A model generated the notes under the pieces. It worked only from the letters and a program-made list of their open reading frames with translations. It searched no databases and was not told the DNA's origin. The translations under genes and the position numbers were made by a program. From Pseudomonadota bacterium (lineage in GTDB: Bacteria > Pseudomonadota > Alphaproteobacteria > Rhodospirillales > Magnetospirillaceae), in assembly GCA_021793155.1 (NCBI GenBank), contig JAJYTF010000019.1, positions 26,153 through 90,152 on the forward strand: 64,000 nucleotides of DNA, read 5' to 3'. Below, in pieces: positions 9,043 to 17,296 of this stretch (position 1 is the stretch's first letter; each line of letters opens with the position of its first letter).

Positions 9043-9289
9043 GATTTTCCTTCATTTTATTTTTTATTTTCCGAACGCCGGTGCGTCTTGATCATTTATT
9101 ATTATTGCAGACATGTTTAAAATTAATTAATTTGTGTTAACCAACAAGGGGGATACACCAAGGGCCTACCCATTCCCGGTTCGAGGTAGGGGTTGCCCGG
9201 GCGATCGGGGGGGCGACTTGCCGGCGGCGCCAAGATCGGCGACAGTCGATCGCCGCACCGACAGCCACTCCTTGTTTTGGACATCGCCC
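9043..9289. promoter_or_regulatory. AT-rich divergent intergenic region
   Basis: Separates the divergent His-rich ORF and pepD. The stretch 9050-9140 is strongly AT-rich (runs such as ATTTTATTTTTTATTTT and AAAATTAATTAATTT) inside GC-rich surroundings, as expected for two divergent promoters. A weak candidate toward pepD is TTGCAG near 9106 with TAATTT 17 bases on. From about 9150 it is GC-rich again; the pepD frame stays open here but has no family resemblance before 9290. Confidence 0.4.
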
Positions 9290-10735
9290 GTGACCGCACT
9301 CGATCAGATCGAACCCAGCCTCGTTTGGCGGCATTTCGCCACGCTTTGCGCCATTCCCCGCCCCTCGCTCGGCGAGGCTGCGGCGCGCCGGCACATTGTG
9401 GACTGGGCCGCCCGGCACGGCTTGGCAGCGCAGACGGATGCCGCCGGCAACCTGCTGGTCCGCCGGCCTGCCTCGCCCGGCCGCGAAGGCCGGCCGGGGG
9501 TCGTCCTGCAGGCGCATCTCGACATGGTTTGCCAGGCCAACCGCGGGATAGCGCACGACTTCACTGCCGACCCCATCCGCCCGGCGATCGAGGATGGCTG
9601 GGTGGTCGCCAGGGATACCACGCTGGGGGCCGACAACGGCATCGGGGTCGCACTGGCCATGGCCGCGCTGGAGGCTCCGAACCTGCCCCACCCGCCGCTC
9701 GAGGCGCTGTTCACCGTGGATGAGGAAACCGGCATGGGCGGGGCCCGTGGCTTGCCTCCCGGCCTGCTGCAAGGCAGCCGGATGCTCAACCTCGACACCG
9801 AGGAATGGGGTGAATTCACCCTGGGCTGTGCCGGCGGCTGCGACGTCACCGTGACGCGCCGTTGCCCCACCAACCCGCCGCCGACCGGCTTCGCGGCGCG
9901 GCAAGTGATGGTGTCCGGCCTTCGGGGTGGCCATTCCGGCATCGACATTCACCGCGGCCGCGGCAACGCCAACAAGCTGCTGGTCCGCCTGTTGCGGCTG
10001 CTCGAGAAGCGAACCGATCTGCGCCTGTGCGCCCTGGCGGGCGGCACCGCGCGCAACGCCCTGCCGCGCGAGGCCTGGGCCGTGGTGACGTTTCCGGCCG
10101 CCGACACAAGCCTGGTCGAAACCATCCTTGCCGAACAACTGGCGTTGTTCCGCGAAGAACTGGCGGGCGTCGACGATGCGATCCTGCTGCAGGCCAACTC
10201 TGCGCACCCCGCGCCCGTCCTCGACAAGGCCGATCAGGCCGCCCTTCTCGCCGCCATTCATGCCGCGCCGCACGGTGTCTATCGCATGAGCCCCGCTTTC
10301 GAGGGAGTGGTCGAGACATCCAACAATCTGGGAGTGATGCACTTGGCCGACGGCCGCTTCGAGGCCACCCTGATGGTCCGGTCGCTCCGTGACTCGGCGA
10401 CCGCGGCACTGGCCGAGGAGATCGTCAGCCTGTTCTCCCTTGCCGACTGCCAAGCCGCCATCCTGGGCAGCTATCCCGGCTGGGCGCCGAATCCCCGGTC
10501 GCCTCTGCTTGGCCTGTGCCGCGATGTCTATCACCGCGAGTTCCAGGGCGAAGCCGTCACCCAGGTCATGCATGCGGGCCTGGAATGCGGACTGATCGTC
10601 GGCACCTATCCAGGCCTCGACATCGTCTCATTCGGGCCGACCATCAAGGGTGCCCACGCTCCCGGCGAGCGGGTCGACATCGCCTCGGTCGCCCGCAGCT
10701 GGCACCTGCTGACGGCGATCCTGGCGGCTCTCTGA
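9290..10735 (+). CDS. pepD: Aminoacyl-histidine dipeptidase (PepD, peptidase M20C)
   Basis: Zinc dipeptidase of the cytoplasm that cleaves Xaa-His and other dipeptides. The metal-site landmarks of M20 are present in order: QAHLDMVCQAN (His and Asp), TTLGADNGIGVALAMAALE (bridging Asp), TVDEETGMGGARGL (general-base Glu pair), then GGHSGIDIHRGRGNANK of the dimerisation/lid domain and a C-terminal IKGAHAPGE with the last histidine. I place the start at GTG 9290, giving MTALDQIEPSLVWRHF (481 residues); the frame is open further upstream but resembles nothing. Monocistronic, followed after 140 bp by mipZ. Confidence 0.93.
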   Translation: MTALDQIEPSLVWRHFATLCAIPRPSLGEAAARRHIVDWAARHGLAAQTDAAGNLLVRRPASPGREGRPGVVLQAHLDMVCQANRGIAHDFTADPIRPAIEDGWVVARDTTLGADNGIGVALAMAALEAPNLPHPPLEALFTVDEETGMGGARGLPPGLLQGSRMLNLDTEEWGEFTLGCAGGCDVTVTRRCPTNPPPTGFAARQVMVSGLRGGHSGIDIHRGRGNANKLLVRLLRLLEKRTDLRLCALAGGTARNALPREAWAVVTFPAADTSLVETILAEQLALFREELAGVDDAILLQANSAHPAPVLDKADQAALLAAIHAAPHGVYRMSPAFEGVVETSNNLGVMHLADGRFEATLMVRSLRDSATAALAEEIVSLFSLADCQAAILGSYPGWAPNPRSPLLGLCRDVYHREFQGEAVTQVMHAGLECGLIVGTYPGLDIVSFGPTIKGAHAPGERVDIASVARSWHLLTAILAAL

Positions 10736-10875
10736 AGCCAGGCGCCTTCGGCATTGGCGATACGCGGGCTATCCGCTTCCTCCGATATCCAATGTTCGTA
10801 TGGGCAATTCGATGCCGCCTGAGGTAGAAAATTAGATATTCGGCATCCCTCGAATGGGAGGCGAAATATTCGTCC

Positions 10876-11802
10876 ATGCCAAAGGCAGCCATGGTCATTG
10901 TTATCGGAAATGAAAAAGGCGGGTCTGGCAAGACTACGACGGCCATGCATCTGGTTACAGCGCTCTTGCGAATGGGATTTCGCGTGGGAACGCTGGATCT
11001 TGACGTAAGGCAACAGAGCTTTTCACGCTATTTGCGCAATCGCCGCCGCATGTGCCAGGAAATGGACATTGCGTTGCCAATGCCCAAGCATCCCCAGTTC
11101 CGCCCGTTCGGCAATGACCCGTTCCCCTTGGTCAATGCCATTGGCGCGCTGTCCGCCGCCACCGATTTCGTCGTCATCGACTGTCCCGGCAGTGAGAACA
11201 TCCTGGTGCGGACGGCTCACGCCCATGCCGACGTCGTGATCACTCCAATCAACGACAGCTTCCTTGATCTGGACGTAATCGCCGACCTGAACGGCAAGGG
11301 CCGGTGCGACGGTCCCGGCGTCTATGCCGAGATGGTGAAGGGCCAGCGGCGCAAGCGCCTGGAAAGCAGGCGCCTCGGGCAGGATTGGGTGATCGTCCGC
11401 AATCGGCTCAGCCATATCGGCGACAAGAACAAGCAGAACCTTGCCGACAAGCTCGACCAGCTTTGCGGAGTCCTGGAATTCCGTGTAACGCCGGGATTGT
11501 CCGAGCGAGTGGTCTTCCGGCAGATGTTCCTGGCCGGAGTGACCGTGCTCGACCTGGATGAGCCGTGCTTCGGCGTCGCCGACAGCAAGTCACACCGGGC
11601 GGCGACCGCCGAAGTTTGCCATCTGGTTCGCGCTATTCATCTGCCGGAAGTGGACCAGCGGCTTGCGCTCCTCGAACACACTCCCGGCCGGCGCGCGCCG
11701 GCCCTGCGGAACGAAGCGGAAGGGATCGGAAGCCCACCCTTCCGCTTGCCGCCGCTGGTCACGGAACGCTTTGCAAGCCCGGCCGCTCACGCATCGCAAT
11801 AG
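10876..11802 (+). CDS. mipZ: MipZ-type division-plane positioning ATPase
   Basis: ParA/MinD-superfamily ATPase that in alphaproteobacteria forms a bipolar gradient by interacting with ParB and inhibits FtsZ assembly away from midcell. The 308-residue protein matches the family along its length: deviant Walker A NEKGGSGKTTTAMHL, LDLDVRQQSFSRYLRNRR (switch I region), FVVIDCPGSENILVRTAH, VVITPINDSFLDLDVI, DWVIVRNRLSHIGDKNK and VTVLDLDEPCFGV. An ATG at 10891 is a possible alternative start; GGGAGG lies 13-14 bases before 10876. The 3' end overlaps the convergent E1 gene by 44 bp. Its presence supports an alphaproteobacterial host. Confidence 0.93.
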   Translation: MPKAAMVIVIGNEKGGSGKTTTAMHLVTALLRMGFRVGTLDLDVRQQSFSRYLRNRRRMCQEMDIALPMPKHPQFRPFGNDPFPLVNAIGALSAATDFVVIDCPGSENILVRTAHAHADVVITPINDSFLDLDVIADLNGKGRCDGPGVYAEMVKGQRRKRLESRRLGQDWVIVRNRLSHIGDKNKQNLADKLDQLCGVLEFRVTPGLSERVVFRQMFLAGVTVLDLDEPCFGVADSKSHRAATAEVCHLVRAIHLPEVDQRLALLEHTPGRRAPALRNEAEGIGSPPFRLPPLVTERFASPAAHASQ

Positions 11803-14134
11803 CGCAGGCGTCGAGGATGGCGCCCGTATCGATGCCGTAGGCTCGATACAGGTCGGGAATGTCGCCGGATTGCCCGAAGCGATCGACGCCCAGGGCGCGG
11901 CTGGAAAAGCCGCCGATGCTGGACATCCATGACAGCGTCGCGGGGTGGCCGTCGAGGACGGTGACCAGCGCGGCGCCGCGCGGCAGGCGTTCCATCAACC
12001 GCCCGGCATGGGAGCGGTCCGGCGAGCCCAGCAGGCGAGAGGCCTGCCAGTTGGCGTGCAAGCGGTCGGGCGAAGTCACGGCCAGCAGTCCGGCGGCGGG
12101 GATATCCCGGCGGACCTGATCGAACGCTTCGCGCGCCTCGGGCGCGACGGCCCCGCAATAGACAAGGGCCAATGGACAATCCTGGCCCGGCGGAACCAGC
12201 CAATAGGCGCCTTCGATCACCTGGCGCATCAGGGCGGCGTCCATGCCACGATCCGGCTGATCGAGGGGCCGGGTGGTCAGCCGCAGATAGATCGAACAGC
12301 CGTCAGGCTTCTGCATCTGTTCAAAGCCCCAGCACATGATCGCCGCCAGTTCGTCCACGTATGCCGGCTCGAAATAGGCCAGGCCGGGTTGGCCCATGCC
12401 GACCAACGGCGTGACGATGGATTGGTGGGCGCCGCCTTCCGGCGCCAGGGTGATGCCGGACGGGGTCCCCACCAGCATGAAGCGCGCATCCTGGTAGCAG
12501 GCGTAGTTCAGTGCATCCAGTCCGCGGGCGATGAACGGATCGTACAGCGTGCCGACCGGCAGCAGGCGCCGGCCGAACAGCGGCGCGGCCAGGCCCAGCG
12601 CTGCCAACTGAAGGAACAGATTGTTCTCGGCGATGCCCAGTTCGATATGTTGCCCGGAGGGAGACATCGCCCATTTCTGCGCTGATACGACGTCCAGGTC
12701 GCGGAAGGTGTCCGGGCGCTGGCAGCGGTCGAAAATGCCGCGCCGGTTGACCCAACCGGCCAACCCCGTCGAGACGGTGACATCGGGCGAGGTCGTGACG
12801 ATAGCTTTGGAGAAGGCGTCATCCCGCCGGGCCAGATCGCCGAGGATCTGGCCGAAGCCCTGCTGCGTCGACTGCGGCGCCTTGGTGTTCGCCGGCAGGA
12901 TCGGGGGAACCGGTATCTTTGGGGAGGCGTGGGTCCGCTCGCCGACGACGGCGAAGGGACAAGCCTCGATGAACCGGCGCAACTCGTCTTCGGGCCGGGT
13001 GCAGCAGCAGAACCGCTCCCATTCTCCGCCCTCGGCGATGCCCAGCCCGGCCTTGAAGGTGGCCATCTGTTCCTGATTCATCAGGCCGGCATGGTTATCC
13101 TTGTGGCCGGCCAGCGGCAATCCGAACCCCTTGATGGTGTAGGCAAGGAAGACGACCGGCCGGTCATGGTCAATGGATCGGAAGGCCTCGAGGACCGTTT
13201 CAATGTCGTGCCCGCCCAGATTGGTCGCCAGTGCCGCAAGCGCTTCGTCGTCATGGTTGGCCAGAAGAGCGGCGATGCCGGGAAGATGGCCGAGATCACG
13301 GCCGAGCGCCTGGCGCCAGGCGGCGCCGCCTTTGTAGGTCAGGGCCGAATAAAGGGCGTTGGGGCAGTTGTCGATCCATTGGCGCAGGGCGTCGCCATCC
13401 GGCCCGGCGAACGCCGCCTGCAGCCGCTTGCCGTATTTCAGCGTCACCACCTGCCAGTCCATCGCGTTGAACAGCGCGGCGATGCGGGAATGCAGGCGGT
13501 CGGTGGTGACTGCATCCAGGCTTTGCCGGTTGTAGTCGACGATCCACCAGACATTGCGGATGTCGTGCTTCCAGCCCTCCAGCAGGGCTTCGTAGATGTT
13601 GCCCTCGTCGAGTTCGGCGTCGCCCACCACGGCGATCATCCGCCCGGCCGGCGCTCGCCGAAGATAATCCTGGGTCAGACTGGCAAAGATGGTCATTGCG
13701 GCGCCCAACCCCACCGACCCGGTAGAAAAATCCACGCCGATCTTATCTTTCGTACGAGAGGGGTAGGACTGCGCCCCGCCCAGACCGCGGAAATTCTCCA
13801 GGCTCTCGCGCGTCTGCCGGCCCAGGATATATTCGATGGCGTGCAGCACCGGCGCGGCATGGGGCTTCACCGCCACCCGATCCTGGGGCCGCAGCACGCC
13901 GAAATAGAGGGCGGTCATCAGTGCCGTGACCGAGGCGCAGGACGCCTGGTGACCGCCAACCTTGAGGCCGTCGCGTTTCGCGCGAAGGTGGTTGGCATTG
14001 TGGATCATCCAGGACGACAGCCATCGCACCTGCCGCTCGAGGTCGCGCAGGCAAGCCTGATCGCCTGGCTCGGACACCGTGCCGCCGATGGTTCGTGACT
14101 CAAGGGAAGCCTTGGCTGTATTTGCGATGGGCAT
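11759..14134 (-). CDS. Homodimeric 2-oxoacid dehydrogenase E1 (pyruvate or 2-oxobutyrate), MdeB-like
   Basis: Thiamine-diphosphate enzyme of the transketolase superfamily, AceE-like single-chain E1. In AceE/MdeB proteins it decarboxylates a 2-oxoacid and passes the acyl group to an E2. The 791-residue chain shows the N-terminal dimer region, the ThDP/Mg site GDAELDEGNIYEAL ... IVDYNRQSLDAV, a transketolase-like middle domain (GIAENNLFLQLAALGLAAP with catalytic Glu) and the C-terminal domain. Start ATG 14134 follows GAGGTC; it is shorter than classical AceE (about 890). No E2 or E3 gene adjoins. A divergent Lrp regulator 127 bp away recalls mdeR-mdeB of methionine catabolism, so 2-oxobutyrate is a fair alternative substrate. 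Confidence 0.85.
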   Translation of the reverse strand: MPIANTAKASLESRTIGGTVSEPGDQACLRDLERQVRWLSSWMIHNANHLRAKRDGLKVGGHQASCASVTALMTALYFGVLRPQDRVAVKPHAAPVLHAIEYILGRQTRESLENFRGLGGAQSYPSRTKDKIGVDFSTGSVGLGAAMTIFASLTQDYLRRAPAGRMIAVVGDAELDEGNIYEALLEGWKHDIRNVWWIVDYNRQSLDAVTTDRLHSRIAALFNAMDWQVVTLKYGKRLQAAFAGPDGDALRQWIDNCPNALYSALTYKGGAAWRQALGRDLGHLPGIAALLANHDDEALAALATNLGGHDIETVLEAFRSIDHDRPVVFLAYTIKGFGLPLAGHKDNHAGLMNQEQMATFKAGLGIAEGGEWERFCCCTRPEDELRRFIEACPFAVVGERTHASPKIPVPPILPANTKAPQSTQQGFGQILGDLARRDDAFSKAIVTTSPDVTVSTGLAGWVNRRGIFDRCQRPDTFRDLDVVSAQKWAMSPSGQHIELGIAENNLFLQLAALGLAAPLFGRRLLPVGTLYDPFIARGLDALNYACYQDARFMLVGTPSGITLAPEGGAHQSIVTPLVGMGQPGLAYFEPAYVDELAAIMCWGFEQMQKPDGCSIYLRLTTRPLDQPDRGMDAALMRQVIEGAYWLVPPGQDCPLALVYCGAVAPEAREAFDQVRRDIPAAGLLAVTSPDRLHANWQASRLLGSPDRSHAGRLMERLPRGAALVTVLDGHPATLSWMSSIGGFSSRALGVDRFGQSGDIPDLYRAYGIDTGAILDACAIAMRERPGLQSVP

Positions 14135-14261
14135 GACCGGACCTCGCGTCTGGGATAACCCCAGTCTATCGCCTTGGCTGCAGCATGTGCTTGCGTTTAC
14201 GGCCAAGACAGCGTCATGCTCGAACACATCTGACTAATTCTCAGACCAAATGTGATCGATT

Positions 14262-14747
14262 ATGCCAAAACGCCCGATCGATTCCATCGACCGCCGCATT
14301 CTTGCGTCGTTGCAGGACGACGGCCGGCTGTCCAACCTGGATCTGGCCGACAAGATCGGTCTGTCGCCGTCACCTTGCTCCCGGCGCGTGCGCCTGTTGG
14401 AGGAGGACGGGTTCATTCGCCGTTATGTGGCACTGCTGGACCCGGCGGCCATCGATCTTCCGGTGCATGTCTTCGTCAATGTCACCCTGGAAAAGCAGGT
14501 AAAGGCCAATCTGGAAACATTCGAGCGCAGCATCCTCGACCGGCCCGAAGTGATGGAATGCTACCTGATGACCGGCGAAGCCGATTACCTGCTGCGCGTG
14601 GTGGTTCCCGATCTGGCAGCCTACGAGCATTTTGTCCTCGACCATCTTACCCATATTCCTGGCGTCGCAAGCATCAAGTCGAGTTTCGCGCTCAAACAGG
14701 TACAGTACCGGACCGCCCTGCCGCTCGATCATCTGGCAAAGGATTAG
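14262..14747 (+). CDS. Lrp/AsnC-family transcriptional regulator
   Basis: A 161-residue feast/famine regulator: N-terminal HTH ([20 protein letters not shown] ... [20 protein letters not shown]) and C-terminal RAM ligand domain ([20 protein letters not shown] ... [16 protein letters not shown]). These proteins bind DNA as octamers or similar and sense amino acids. It diverges from the E1 gene across 127 bp, the usual arrangement for a local regulator, so control of that gene (and itself) is likely. Downstream after 70 bp comes an aldo/keto reductase on the same strand. The effector is not determinable. Confidence 0.93.
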   Translation: MPKRPIDSIDRRILASLQDDGRLSNLDLADKIGLSPSPCSRRVRLLEEDGFIRRYVALLDPAAIDLPVHVFVNVTLEKQVKANLETFERSILDRPEVMECYLMTGEADYLLRVVVPDLAAYEHFVLDHLTHIPGVASIKSSFALKQVQYRTALPLDHLAKD

Positions 14748-14817
14748 AAAGGGAGTGGACCGGCAATCCCGCTCAGAACGTTCATATCGGACGAATGGAT
14801 GGAAGGAGAAGCAGCCC

Positions 14818-15699
14818 ATGCCGAACGCCGTCAAATCGGGGAACTTCAGGATTGGTGGCGACATCGCCGTGCATCGCCTGGGCTTCGGCGCCATGCGCCT
14901 GACGGGGCCGGGCATATGGGGCGACCCGGCCGACCGCGCCGAGTGCCTGCGCACGCTGCGCCGCCTGCCCGACCTGGGCGTCAACCTGATCGACACGGCC
15001 GATTCCTATGGCCCTGACGTTTCCGAAGAACTGATTCGTGAAGCCCTTCATCCCTACCGCGGCATGCTGATCGCCACCAAGGGTGGCTTGGCGCGCACCG
15101 GGCCGGACCGCTGGGTGCCCGTGGGACGCCCCGAATACCTGATCCAGCAGGCCCATACCAGCCGCCGACGGCTGGGAGTCGAGCGGATTGACCTGTGGCA
15201 ACTGCACCGCATCGATTCCAAGGTTCCGCGCCAGGAGCAGTTCGAGGCCATCAAGCAGCTGCGCGAACAGGGGGTCATCCGCCATATCGGCTTGAGCGAA
15301 GCCTCGGTGGCCGACATCGAGGCGGCGGCGGCGGTTTTCCCGGTGGCCACCGTGCAGAACCGTTACAACCTGGTCGATCGCACCAGCGAAGAGGTTCTCG
15401 ACCATTGCGCAAGGCGCGGCATCGGTTTCATCCCCTGGTACCCGCTGGCCAACGGGGCGCTGGCGAAGCCCGGATCGCTTCTGAACGACGTCGCCAAGCG
15501 CCACGGCGCGAAGCCCAGCCAGGTGGCGCTGGCCTGGTTGCTGAAACGCAGCCCGGTGATGTTGCCGATCCCCGGAACCTCGAAGGTCGCCCATCTGGAG
15601 GAAAACGTGGGAGCGGTCGAAATCGCACTATCCGACGAAGAGTACGCCGCCCTGGACCGCGAAGGGCGGGAGGAATTTCGGCGCTCGCGGGCGGCATAG
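14818..15699 (+). CDS. Aldo/keto reductase
   Basis: NADPH-dependent TIM-barrel oxidoreductase, 293 residues. The catalytic tetrad is visible: Asp and Tyr in [18 protein letters not shown], Lys in [12 protein letters not shown], His in DLWQLHRID. The cofactor-binding C-terminal part is [20 protein letters not shown]. Start ATG 14818 has AGGAGAAG upstream; the frame is open further back but overlaps the lrp gene without homology. It probably belongs to the lrp unit. It resembles the YajO/Tas-like group that reduces various aldehydes; substrate unknown. Confidence 0.92.
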   Translation: MPNAVKSGNFRIGGDIAVHRLGFGAMRLTGPGIWGDPADRAECLRTLRRLPDLGVNLIDTADSYGPDVSEELIREALHPYRGMLIATKGGLARTGPDRWVPVGRPEYLIQQAHTSRRRLGVERIDLWQLHRIDSKVPRQEQFEAIKQLREQGVIRHIGLSEASVADIEAAAAVFPVATVQNRYNLVDRTSEEVLDHCARRGIGFIPWYPLANGALAKPGSLLNDVAKRHGAKPSQVALAWLLKRSPVMLPIPGTSKVAHLEENVGAVEIALSDEEYAALDREGREEFRRSRAA

Positions 15700-15713
15700 G
15701 CCGGCCTGGCAGT

Positions 15714-15929
15714 TCAATAATGGGGTGGGGGCTTGTCGTCCTGCGAAGAGCGCGACCAGCCCTCCGCCACTTCGCTTAGCCGTTCCCGCAGGTGGCGGAC
15801 CTGTGCCTTCAAGAGGTCGATGGTGCGCGCCTGCTGGGCCACGACCTCGGACAATTCCTCGGCCAGTCGCTCATGATGGGAAAGCCTGCTTTCCAGGGCA
15901 ATGAGCCGCTGCTCGGTCATCTCATCCAC
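15714..15929 (-). CDS. slyX: SlyX-family protein
   Basis: A 71-residue coiled-coil protein of unknown biochemical role. The heptad pattern RLIALESRLSHHERLAEELS and the C-terminal PPPHY are the family signature. Located after a 10-bp gap from the next upstream gene on the same strand, so probably cotranscribed with the small conserved ORF and the PAP2 gene. Convergent with the aldo/keto reductase (14-bp gap). Confidence 0.88.
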   Translation of the reverse strand: MDEMTEQRLIALESRLSHHERLAEELSEVVAQQARTIDLLKAQVRHLRERLSEVAEGWSRSSQDDKPPPHY

Positions 15930-15939
15930 GCTACGGCCC

Positions 15940-16143
15940 CTATCGCTTTTTCCGTGGCCGCTTCTGGCGCCCGGCCTGTTCGCCTTCCTTCCTTTGGACG
16001 AACAGCTTGCCGGCCTGCATGGCCGCCGCTCGGCTGATGTAGCTGCCGCAATCGAACCGCTGGCCTTCGAACATAACCACCAACGTGAACTGCTGGGGAC
16101 CGATCTCGTCGACCTGGATGTTGGACAAAGGCGATGGCGTCAT
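15940..16143 (-). CDS. Small conserved hypothetical protein
   Basis: A 67-residue product if the ATG at 16143 is used; its first bases overlap the stop of the PAP2 gene (ATGA), so translational coupling favours this start over the ATG seven codons earlier. Sequence IGPQQFTLVVMFEGQRFDCG looks like a small beta-sheet, followed by a helix and a very basic tail (RQKRPRKKR), suggesting nucleic-acid contact (inference). No recognised domain, membrane helix or signal peptide. Confidence 0.65.
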   Translation of the reverse strand: MTPSPLSNIQVDEIGPQQFTLVVMFEGQRFDCGSYISRAAAMQAGKLFVQRKEGEQAGRQKRPRKKR

Positions 16144-17000
16144 GGCCGTCTCAACCTCACCCAAGCCGGACCCGTCGTCAAGCCCGCATCCAACGGCGCG
16201 ACCGGCCCGGTCGCCAGCCTCTGCCAGAAATCATGCCCGGCGCCTTGGGCGCAGAATGGGGCGTGCGCACGCAGGCTGGCCGAAATCATCCGGATGACCC
16301 GTTCGGCCGGCAGGCGCGTTCCGGCCATGGCCAGGGCGACAACGGCCAGAGAAAGGCTCAGCCGCCGAAGATCGAGCGGAGCATGGGCGACGCCCCGCAT
16401 CCATCGGCGCGCCAGCAAGGCCACACTTCCGCCCACCACCAGCCCGGCCAGCACCTCGTGAAGGCTGTGAATGCCCAGCGAAACCCGCGTCGCGGCAATG
16501 GCGCCGACCAGCAAAGCGGCCGGCAGAACGGCCAGCAGGCGCCGCCGACCAGTCAGCTGGCGGCTCGCCACCGCGGCGAGGGACCCGAGGACCGAAGCCG
16601 ACATCGCCGCATGGCCACTAGGAGAACGGATGTCAAGGCGGAACAGGTGCAGGCCGCAGCCCGCCACGGCGATCTTCAACAGGGCAATGGCCAGGGCGGC
16701 GGTCAGCCAGGCGAGCAGGACAGCGCCGGCCTCCCGCCGGTGGCCGCTCCACGCCAGGAACGCAACGCTGACAAGGCAAATGGCGCTGAGCGTAGCGGAA
16801 TCGCCGAGGTCGGTAATGGCAATGAAGAGCCGCTCCACCGATGTCACCCTTTCCAAACCGACCAGCCCCGGCCAGTCCCGGTAGAGCAGCCTTCCCCGCC
16901 CCTCCTCCAGGGCCGGAAGCATAGAGCCGGAAACCGCTATAGCGAACCCCGGCGAACCCGAGAATGGCAACAGTTCTTGGGTGCGTTGCCGCGAGGTCAT
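16140..17000 (-). CDS. PAP2-superfamily membrane phosphatase
   Basis: Integral membrane phosphatase-like protein (about 286 residues from ATG 17000; ATG 16925 and an upstream GTG are alternatives). Hydrophobic segments alternate through the chain. The acid-phosphatase motifs are DIRSPSGHAAMSA (central PSGH with catalytic His) and ATRVSLGIHSLHEVLAG (Arg and His of the third motif; the usual final Asp is Glu). The first K-x6-RP motif is poorly conserved before PSGH. Substrates in the family are undecaprenyl pyrophosphate, phosphatidate or lipid A phosphates; none can be chosen here. Heads a unit with the small ORF and slyX. Confidence 0.8.
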   Translation of the reverse strand: MTSRQRTQELLPFSGSPGFAIAVSGSMLPALEEGRGRLLYRDWPGLVGLERVTSVERLFIAITDLGDSATLSAICLVSVAFLAWSGHRREAGAVLLAWLTAALAIALLKIAVAGCGLHLFRLDIRSPSGHAAMSASVLGSLAAVASRQLTGRRRLLAVLPAALLVGAIAATRVSLGIHSLHEVLAGLVVGGSVALLARRWMRGVAHAPLDLRRLSLSLAVVALAMAGTRLPAERVIRMISASLRAHAPFCAQGAGHDFWQRLATGPVAPLDAGLTTGPAWVRLRRP

Positions 17001-17296
17001 AATCCATACGGGCCGAACGACAGCCCTCTCGCGCAATGAGCGGCGCCACGCCGACCAAGGGTGTGGTAACTCGGGGCGCCTTCCCCCGAGGCAAAATTCG
17101 CGGCCAACCGCCACGACGCCTATGCCCGCCGACGCAACCCTGCCGGTTCGCCTATGGGCTAAAAATCCAGGCATGCCCGCTGCCGGCCGGCACTCACTCT
17201 CAAATAGCGAATATTCTCACCCGGAAAATGTGTTTCGGCAACTCCAATCACGACGCAGAATACGCTTGCGCCAGCGTGGTATAAGGGCACCACAGA

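Noticed and set aside
12929..14098. 389-residue ORF antisense to the E1 gene
   Set aside because: Shadow frame; the E1 gene has ThDP and transketolase motifs throughout.
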